From Vespa crabro (Eukaryota > Arthropoda > Insecta > Hymenoptera > Vespidae), in assembly GCF_910589235.1 (NCBI RefSeq), contig NC_060955.1, forward strand, positions 6,985,694 to 7,049,693: 64,000 nucleotides of DNA. The letters run 5' to 3'. Numbering within the stretch: position 1 is the stretch's first letter; every line of letters starts with the position of its first letter. The translations under genes were made by a program, and so were the position numbers. Below the pieces are notes generated by a model. The model was not told the origin of the DNA. It did no database searches and saw only the letters and a list, made by a program, of their open reading frames with translations. Below, one piece after another: positions 56,089 through 64,000 of the stretch.

Positions 56089-56122
<34 letters not shown>
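56089..56122. repeat. (TA)n microsatellite
   Basis: Pure TA. Confidence 0.96.
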
Positions 56123-56125
<3 letters not shown>

Positions 56126-56161
56126 TTCAGTTAATAATCTATTATTATTATAATTGTAATG

Positions 56162-56167
<6 letters not shown>

Positions 56168-56209
<42 letters not shown>
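56168..56209. repeat. (TA)n microsatellite
   Basis: Pure TA, 46 bases from the previous array. Confidence 0.96.
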
Positions 56210-56211
<2 letters not shown>

Positions 56212-59200
56212 TCGAACTATTAAAGAATCGATCTTTCTTAATTGTGTTATTATCAGAATTATGACAATGGAGTCATATTCGTTAAACACGTGATATCGAT
56301 GACAAAGAAAAGGAAGAGAAGAATCTGATATATGATTTCGCTTAGTCTCGATTCATTAGAATCGTTTTGATAGTTGGCGGATTTGTTTTACATACTACAA
56401 ATACAAAGGTAGATAAAATATTCTTGTTGAGATAGAAATTTATTGCAATTCGATATTAGAAAACATTCTCAAAATTCAAGATCATTCTTCGTGGAAGTCT
56501 ATCGAAGATATAGATGAAACGATTCCTTTATATTGTCTTCTCGTTTATATTTCGATCATTAGCAATTTTTTGATTATTCTTTTATTTGAAAATTTATTAT
56601 AATTCTCTTCTTATAGCTTCGTTTCTTTTTTTATCTTAATTTTTTAATCTTAATGTGGTAATCTTAATGTTGTATGATAATTATTTTATCTGATCGCGTT
56701 AAGTACACATCAATCTACTGTTTTGTTCTTGTAAATTGCAATTGTATAATCGGTAAGGAAATTGTAACGATAAAGTCATAGAGTTGATCGCGTGTTGTAA
56801 CGAGTTGCTATTTTTAATACAGTGATATTCAAAGTCGTTTCTTATAAATTTTTATATACGCACATATGCAAGTTATATAAAACGTATATAATGAATGAAT
56901 GAAAAAAAAAAATGAAAATTTATTACGAAGGGCATTGATAAAATTTTCAATACGAAGTTTTGAAAAGAATATTATCATAAAATATGTTTAAAAAATTCTT
57001 TCAAACGAATTCATGAAATTGTGTATGAGAATCACTGGCATTGGACGAACGTATAATCACAAATTACAATCGCAATCTCACGCAATATAAGCGTGAGACT
57101 ATGAAATGCTTGTAAAAGGGCCAAACGAATATAATACGATATCATATGCATGCAACGTGCGACAAATATAAACAAACACTGTTACATTTTCCTACAGTTT
57201 TTGGTCTTACGGAGTTGTAAAAAGTAATATATTTCTACATGTAGTTAGTATCTACTCTCCTTTTTAGCAACGGATAGATGATTCATTTTGATAATCATAT
57301 CTCGGTTAAAGTTATTCATATAAGCTGCATAATTATCTCGAAATTAGCTGTACCTGGTTTGGTAATTAAATTAAAATTAAAATTAATAAGATCAAAGTGC
57401 ATATCAGACTTGGTAATATAATATTTAATTACTCGTTATTTTAAGTTAATATGCATTAGAAATTCAATTATTCTTTACTTTTTTTTCTTTTTATGAAGAT
57501 TTATACTATCTTATCATTTTTATCGATAATAAAATTATGTAATAATACATAATATCTACGATCAATTATTTATAATGGATAAAAGAATGATTTATTTCAT
57601 ATACGAAAAAATAATTGATTTAAAGCGGAACGTTCTTGTGGATATGTGAAATTGTAACGACGGCATCGATCTTCGTGAACCCTTTCAGCCAGTAATTATC
57701 GACCTCGTCAAAGACACTCTTTAGCAGCTATGGCACACGCAGTTAAATGGCGCGAGAAACGTCGACATCGAGTATAGTGCGTGTTCGATGTTTTCCATTG
57801 ATGAAACAAGAAAGATACATTAAAGTAAAATCATTTTAATTATCCCCATTAATCATTCTTCAAGGATTAATAGAAATAGAACAAATTGATTTAATGATAA
57901 TTATTTCGTACGTTTAATAAAAAGAAAGTTCCAATTTGTTCCAAGCACAGATACATGAAAGAAATCATTGACAAAATTTCGTTCTTTCAATTCGTTCCCG
58001 GTGATCTATATTAATATCATAATACACCTTTCGTATTAAATACGTCATTTTTGTCATTCATTCGTTACATCGAAAAAATTTTTTTGTTATTACTTTAAAG
58101 TTACATCTTTTTTTACACTAAATATTATCCACTTCTCTTTTATTCTTTCTTATTAGTTATATCACGCACGTGTCTTATAGGATAACGATGAAACGAATCC
58201 GTCAATTATCATGAATCCAGATAGCTACATCCTTATGAAAATAACAGTTATCAGTTTGATAATACATATTATCCTAGACATGATACATTAAGAGATGGCG
58301 TCATCTTAAATTTTATCGAAAGAATATCATATCACCGGATATAGAGATTTCTCTCTGTATGTTGTAAATAACTTACTAATGCGAGAAAGAGAAGAAGTTT
58401 TATCAGTTATCAGTCCATAGTAAGGTATGTGTCGATTATCGAGTGTATCGACCTCGACGGTTACGATTCTTGGTAGTGGATTTGGTTATCGGTTATCGCA
58501 CATGAGCGCACCTTTGTCATCGTTGTGCAAACGCGCGTGATATGATAGTCAATCATTTTACATCATCGGAGGTTGTACAACCTCTCTTCCCCTTCCTTCC
58601 CCCCCATAACAATATCTTGTTATATCTTTAGAGTATATTTATGGAATATTTGAATGATATTAAATTATTTCTTTCGAAGTTTAATAATTATATAGTACGT
58701 TATACCGATAAAATAATCCTTTCTATAATTTTTCTTTTTTGTTGTTTTTTTCTTCTTTTTTTTTTTTAGATCATTTCGTACAAATGAATTCCTTGAAGAT
58801 TCATAAAAATGTACAAAACTTTGCGTATTACGGTTGAATACTTTTCATGAAATTGTTGAATCTCGACTGAGGGGAGAAGGATAATAGAAATGAAAAAAAA
58901 TTATACCTCACGGAAATATACAAATTTTGAGAAGAAGAAAGCAGAAAATATACAGGAGTCCCTCTAATTTATTAGCATAGTGCGTTGGGATGTTTCGTAG
59001 GTAGGAAAGGGCCGGCAATGATAGGAGTAAGTAACGATGCTGTGAAAATTAACCCCATTCCCGTGTATTCTGCATATCCGGTTGCATATGTTTCAAAACT
59101 GTAATAACATTCCGATATTTACTTTTCATATGGCTGCGTATAGAGTGATATATGGGCTGAGTTATAAATTATTTGTAAAAAGAAAAACAAACAAAAAAAA

Positions 59201-59320
59201 AGTTGGAAGACTTTAACAGTATTTATATAACGAATATATGATATTTATAAGCCAGTTACCTGATACGTGGTTTTACTTTTTATGTGACAAAATCGATGCT
59301 TTCTTTTTTTAAAAATATTC
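56210..59320. other. Long A/T-rich stretch without GA/CT arrays or long frames
   Basis: About 3.1 kb with no frame of 60 codons and no GA/CT microsatellite. Small unique patches at 57655-57780, 58400-58580 and 58965-59110 are GC-richer. Confidence 0.55.
57076..57098. other. 8-bp perfect hairpin
   Basis: TCTCACGC and GCGTGAGA pair around AATATAA. Confidence 0.6.
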
Positions 59321-59323
59321 ATA

Positions 59324-59327
<4 letters not shown>

Positions 59328-59386
<59 letters not shown>

Positions 59387-59387
59387 A
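59328..59387. repeat. (AT)n then (GT)n compound microsatellite
   Basis: About 40 bases of AT pass directly into about 18 of GT. Confidence 0.96.
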
Positions 59388-59389
59388 TC

Positions 59390-59980
59390 GATTATTATAG
59401 ATTTCTCTGATTTTTAAATCAAATATACAAATAAATAAGATTGAGAAACAGTTTCGTTAAGAAATAGGAAATTTCAAACGAATATTTTATGTTACGGTAA
59501 TAATCATACGGGATGAAATATTGTAATTAAAAGAAAAACATTTGGAACGTTTTGAAAACAAACGTTCGTTCGAAAGACGAAAAATCTTTTTACTTGGCAC
59601 CCTTCTTTACTTGGAGAGAGAAAAACAAGTTTAAAAAACAAGATGTCCTCATTCTCCTCTCTTCGTTTCGTCACTCTTGGCTTATTACGAAGGCGACAAC
59701 GAGTCGACGAATCCCGTCGATCCTCTAGATCACCCTCTTTCAGTTATCCTCTCGTCCAGCAACCAACGCGTGCTCTCTTTTCTTTCGGTCCGCCGGGCAA
59801 ACAGCTTGAATAAACGCGCGTGATTGGATCCGATGTATGCGCATCTGGCTACTAAATGCACGAGAAGGGAAGGAAGGGGTGGCATCTTTTTGTTTCTTTT
59901 CTTTTTTTTTCGTGAAGCATGTCAACGCAATGCACTGTGCAACTTTTCGACTCCCCTTTAAAGTTCTACACCTCTCATCT
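59390..59980. other. Non-coding stretch
   Basis: A/T-rich to 59640, then mixed. Overlapping frames on both strands at 59740-60160 run into CT arrays and are not credible. Confidence 0.4.
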
Positions 59981-59981
59981 C

Positions 59982-60097
59982 TTTTTCTCTCTCTCTCTCT
60001 CCGTCTTCTTCTTTCTACCATTCGGCCTTCGTTTGAAAATGCACTCTTTCTCATACGTAAATTCGATCCTGACATTTCTCACATCCTTTCTCCCTCC

Positions 60098-60131
<34 letters not shown>

Positions 60132-60142
60132 TTTTTTCTCTC
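59982..60142. repeat. Two CT arrays
   Basis: CT at about 59984-60003 and 60088-60133 around a short unique spacer. Confidence 0.9.
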
Positions 60143-60149
60143 CACTTGA

Positions 60150-60540
60150 CAATTTCATAAGTTGAATACACCCCTATTTCGAGCGATCTATTCGTAGCTC
60201 AAGAGCCGAATTATTATTATACTTTATAGTCCTATTTTTCGTAGTGTTTTTATGTAATCAATAAAATTAATAATTTACAAGTGTTATTTGTTGAACTGAT
60301 TTCTTTCTTTCTCTATTCTTTTTTCTCTTTTCCAAACTTTTTCTACTTAAAAAAAAAATCACTGAACCTACAGCATTATACACAGTGAACTTATCGTAAC
60401 AGGATGGATCGAGTTAATAACATTTCGTACAATTACATTTTTTTTCCTCTTTTTCAATTTACTGGTATAGAAAGAATTGATCGTATTCGCGATATGAAAT
60501 ATTGATTAAAACTATCGTCATTCGGTGATGCATATAATCG
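60150..60540. other. A/T-rich non-coding DNA
   Basis: Nothing supported. Confidence 0.42.
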
Positions 60541-60544
60541 AGTA

Positions 60545-60760
60545 GGGTTCATCACTCTCCTCGTTTTTCGGGGTTGTCACATAACCATTTTTGAAGCGAC
60601 ACAGTCGGTGTAAAATCTCTAATATGATTTATTATCGCGAGTGGGCAAAGTGCGGATGATTAAAAGCGCGTTTCGCCGATGGCGAGCATTACCGGTAATA
60701 GGGTTAATTAGTATCCTACCGTTCGAAAAGTTTAGTTAATTGATCGATCCTTTGTAATAA
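60545..60760. promoter_or_regulatory. Unique island with Grainyhead-like palindrome and homeodomain cores
   Basis: ATTACCGGTAAT at 60688-60699 is a perfect 12-bp palindrome with the ACCGGT core of Grainyhead-type sites. GATTTATTATCGCG near 60626 and GTTAATTAG near 60703 are homeodomain-like. No open frame of note. Confidence 0.28.
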
Positions 60761-60769
60761 TCGTTCTAT

Positions 60770-61070
60770 CCGATTGAACGTTGGTTTCGACATACATATT
60801 ATACGTATATATGTATATATGTACGTATATATGATATGGGTTGAAAGAAAAGATCAAAAATATTTTTATTTATGCAGTATGACACGATTCTTAATTTATA
60901 AAGACAAAGGTATGAATAAAAGTTTTTAGAAAGGAAGAGCTATTGAAGATTTCAACGTGATAGACTAAAGCCTTTGGCATAGATTAAAATTATGATTAAA
61001 ATGGTTTTTATGTTCTGCTTTTGTAAATCTGAACCATCAGAAATCCCAGCAGTTCTCGCGTTTTCATTTT
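60770..61070. other. A/T-rich non-coding DNA
   Basis: TATATG/TACGTA words at 60797-60834. Confidence 0.42.
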
Positions 61071-61073
61071 CTT

Positions 61074-61074
61074 A

Positions 61075-61106
<32 letters not shown>

Positions 61107-61128
61107 CTCTCTCTTTCTTTCTTTCTCT
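61074..61128. repeat. CT microsatellite
   Basis: CT array with TTTC exit. Confidence 0.93.
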
Positions 61129-61497
61129 GGTAGCGAATAAGGGGTGGCTCTACCACCGACAGCGAGTCACAATAATATTAGATTACCCACCCCATGCTTG
61201 ACTCCCTGCTAGCAATCTCACCGTTTTTACACCGACTCTCGGAGAGTCATCCGTCTCATCCAACTCCCCTGACCTTTTCTACTCCTCCCACTCCTTTTCC
61301 TTTTCCATCTACTACTACTCTCCGCTACTTTCGACTGGATCGTGTACGACGGGAAAGGGAAAACAATCTTTGGTGGAATAATTTATCGGTGGCGAGCCGA
61401 ACTTGGCGAGAAAACGAGCAGAGACCAAGGACGTCCTGTTATCTATCATATCGAATTGCTCCGTTCTCAGTTTTGTATTTACGTGCGTCTGCATCGA

Positions 61498-61512
61498 TAC
61501 ATATATATATAG

Positions 61513-61556
<44 letters not shown>

Positions 61557-61563
61557 ATATGTA
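61498..61563. repeat. (AT)n microsatellite
   Basis: AT with GGAA and GTATAT interruptions. Confidence 0.95.
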
Positions 61564-61564
61564 A

Positions 61565-61865
61565 TGATATCGGAGGGGTATGCTTTTTTGGCCACAGTTA
61601 TTTATTCCATAAGATTTTCAATGGTTTGTGTTACTTTACTATTTTTGACGATTTGTTTTTTTTTTCATTGTTCCCATCAAATTTTTAAATCGATTTCATC
61701 GAGTGGAATTGTTCATCGTTGTTAATTAATATCGACAGTGTTTTTTTAGAAAACATATAGACAAATTCTCCACAACTATTTCTTTTTTCTTTTTATTGTT
61801 ACACATTCAATAGAACCTTTGTCTTTAGAAAAAATGATTTTCTTCTTGTGCGTGCGTATTACGAA
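61565..61865. other. A/T-rich non-coding DNA
   Basis: Nothing supported. Confidence 0.42.
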
Positions 61866-61867
61866 TT

Positions 61868-61879
61868 AGAAAGAGAGAA

Positions 61880-61927
<48 letters not shown>
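61868..61927. repeat. GA microsatellite
   Basis: AAAG entry then about 38 pure GA bases. It is the only sizeable GA-oriented array after 52 kb. Confidence 0.95.
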
Positions 61928-61929
<2 letters not shown>

Positions 61930-61930
<1 letters not shown>

Positions 61931-62640
61931 CATCGTACTTCGTCAAAATTCAATTTCGATTCGTACTAGAGAGCACTTCTAACGAAATTAGATTCGCTGC
62001 GTGGGGCGAAAAATATTGCGTGTCAAAATATTTCGTTGGAATTCGCATACGATTTTTCATAAATTTCCAATTATTTGACAAAGTTTGCTAAGATATCGTC
62101 ACCATTTTATTCGATATCAAGTTTATATCGATATGCGATGATAAATCTCGTAGGTAACGATGGAGAATATTCGAGAGAACTAATCGATTTATGAATAAGA
62201 AAGGATGTTATATGAGATATAGTTACATAGATGCCATCAGTGCTCGTTGACAGTTCGATATAAGCTGAATAACGGTCTGGTGACTGCGAAAATCGTTAAT
62301 ATGATTTACGAATCGCGAAATGTCGTTTGTTATTGTTCATGCGGTCCGTTGATTCTCGATTTTACGTTTTATACAAATATACGTTCGTAATGGACTCGGG
62401 AATTTTCAGTTTTTTTTTTTTTTATTGGTACCTCGATATATACCAATTTTTTTGCATTACATTGTTCAATAAGAATATTAAATTTCGAAATAGAAAAAGG
62501 GAGAGAGTAAAATAGATATCGATAAAAGAATCGAAAATACGATGTATTCTTCATTTTCTCTTTCCATTCATTTCGAGAGATCGAAAGAGGAGTCCAAAGA
62601 TATCGCGGCAGAACTAATCAACGTGAGCCTGAAACGATTT
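61930..62640. other. A/T-rich non-coding DNA
   Basis: T-run at 62410-62423. Nothing else. Confidence 0.42.
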
Positions 62641-62644
62641 CCTT

Positions 62645-62665
62645 TTCTCTCTCTCTCTTTTTCTT

Positions 62666-62696
<31 letters not shown>

Positions 62697-62703
62697 TTTT
62701 CTT

Positions 62704-62762
<59 letters not shown>

Positions 62763-62765
62763 TTC
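62645..62765. repeat. CT/TTTC array
   Basis: About 120 bases of CT blocks with regular TTTC interruptions. Confidence 0.96.
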
Positions 62766-62769
62766 CACT

Positions 62770-63134
62770 TTCCTTTCCTTTTCATTTTCTCTCTAGGGGA
62801 ATAAAAAATAGTTTCAGACGATAATATCGTCGAAAAAGGCGGAGTTCTTCACCCTTCGTGAGCGCGTTCCCTTCGAATGGTCTTAAATCGAGAACGTTTC
62901 TTTGATCCATCGTCGATTAGACGAGAGTTTCTATATTTTTTTATTACGCTTTATTTATTTTTTTCGAATAATAAATTGTTACAAAAAAGAAAAAAAGGAA
63001 GAAAATAATTCGAAATGACGATCTTATCGTATAATTGCGAGCTGTGATATATGTATTTCGAAAATCTATTTTCTTAAACTTTGAATATTTCTTTGTATAT
63101 TATATGATGTATGAATTTTTTTATAATAAAAATG

Positions 63135-63135
<1 letters not shown>
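62770..63135. other. A/T-rich non-coding DNA
   Basis: Nothing supported. Confidence 0.42.

Positions 63136-63137
<2 letters not shown>

Positions 63138-63186
<49 letters not shown>
63138..63186. repeat. (TA)n microsatellite
   Basis: Pure TA, 49 bases. Confidence 0.97.
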
Positions 63187-63188
<2 letters not shown>

Positions 63189-63189
63189 A

Positions 63190-63508
63190 GCGCTTACGAA
63201 GGATTTTAGCTATTCTTCGTTCTGCTTTTAACTTTTTAAAGTTGAAGAGAAGTCGAAGATCGACATATCCAGTTAATTAAAAAATTCAATCGGAAGGAAA
63301 ACTGTGCCAAAGTAAGAGTTAATAAATTTTTCTTTTGTAAAATTGAATCGATTTCTATCGATAGGTACTCGATAAACGAACGACCAATCAATGCAATGAG
63401 TTGACCATCGAATTGAAAGTTCTTAGCGACTCTCGTCATTTTCATTCGTTTTAACAGTAACAGTAGTTGCTGTCGATGCTAGAAATCTACGCCACCAGCA
63501 TTAACTGG
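63190..63508. other. A/T-rich non-coding DNA
   Basis: The minus-strand frame 63236-63445 is background. Confidence 0.4.

Positions 63509-63511
<3 letters not shown>

Positions 63512-63599
<88 letters not shown>
63512..63599. repeat. CT microsatellite, about 88 bp
   Basis: Pure CT; the longest uninterrupted dinucleotide run in the window. Confidence 0.98.
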
Positions 63600-63600
<1 letters not shown>

Positions 63601-63604
<4 letters not shown>

Positions 63605-64000
63605 GCATCTCCATCGAGGTCATCCATTCACACGCTAATTCGTGACTCAGACGAGCAATTAATCAAGTTCATTCACATCGAGCACTCGCCTCATCGCCAG
63701 GACTTCGCTTAACTTCAACGTTACGATCAATTACGTGAACTCACCACGTGCCTGAAACCTCCTCTGCGTTAGTTCCTACATAGGGTGTTCCCATAATTCC
63801 TTACGAACTATTATCCGTAGCTTTATAACGTAGTATGAGAAATACCACTGGAGGAATATCTACGAGAGCCCATCCGAAAATATTACTCCGCATTCTGTTT
63901 CTTTCTTTCAAGAATTTTATTAGTCGTTTTATGGTCGAACGAAAATAAGGATATTACAAGCTTATTTTCTTTTCTTTCCTTCTTTTTCCTTTTTTTTTTT
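63601..64000. other. Unique DNA ending in a pyrimidine tract
   Basis: Contains CATAGGGTGTTCCC at 63779-63792, a transposon-end-like word, and ends in a T/C-rich run cut by the window edge. Confidence 0.4.

Overview
The window looks like non-coding DNA from a eukaryotic nuclear genome, most likely an insect. My best guess is a hymenopteran (bee, wasp or ant). The reasons are an A+T-rich background, frequent CG-containing words such as TCGA and CGAACG, and very dense GA/CT and AT microsatellites. There is no operon-like packing, no ribosome binding site pattern, no long uninterrupted gene, no rRNA or tRNA I can defend, and no CRISPR array. The taxon is an inference; nothing here fixes a species.

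No gene can be called with confidence. Most long open frames are artefacts of (CT)n or (GA)n arrays, which read as Ser-Leu or Arg-Glu repeats with no stops. After removing those I list a limited set of low-confidence coding candidates. Some are exons with recognisable splice sites, the best being 45741-45831 on the plus strand. Others are complete ATG frames at 14516-14770, 17861-18070, 29729-30070 and 40104-40523. The rest are GC-richer stop-poor islands at 41.2-41.8 kb and 50.1-50.4 kb. I recognise none of their products. A simple reading is that the window lies inside large introns or between genes.

Layout: 0-20 kb has frequent GA/CT arrays, (AT)n arrays and short GC-richer islands. 20-31 kb has regulatory-looking islands, AT arrays and the densest GA block (28.75-29.26 kb). 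31-40 kb holds a candidate minus-strand terminal exon (32.0-32.2 kb) and the best-supported mobile element, a 1.04 kb non-autonomous DNA transposon (34981-36020) with about 27 bp terminal inverted repeats and a perfect 8 bp target duplication. 40-46 kb has the most stop-free, GC-richer DNA, and the candidate spliced exon lies near its end. 46-52 kb carries mainly CT arrays on the plus strand. 52-60 kb is markedly poor in GA/CT arrays and rich in A+T. 60-64 kb returns to the CT/AT array pattern and ends in a CT array of about 88 bp.

No previously undescribed biological system is evident. The observations most worth following are the transposon, the compact ETS/homeodomain/POU motif cluster at 10.69-10.73 kb, the stop-poor islands at 40.1-41.8 kb and 50.1-50.4 kb, the exon at 45.74 kb, and the use of CT microsatellites as possible polypyrimidine tracts.
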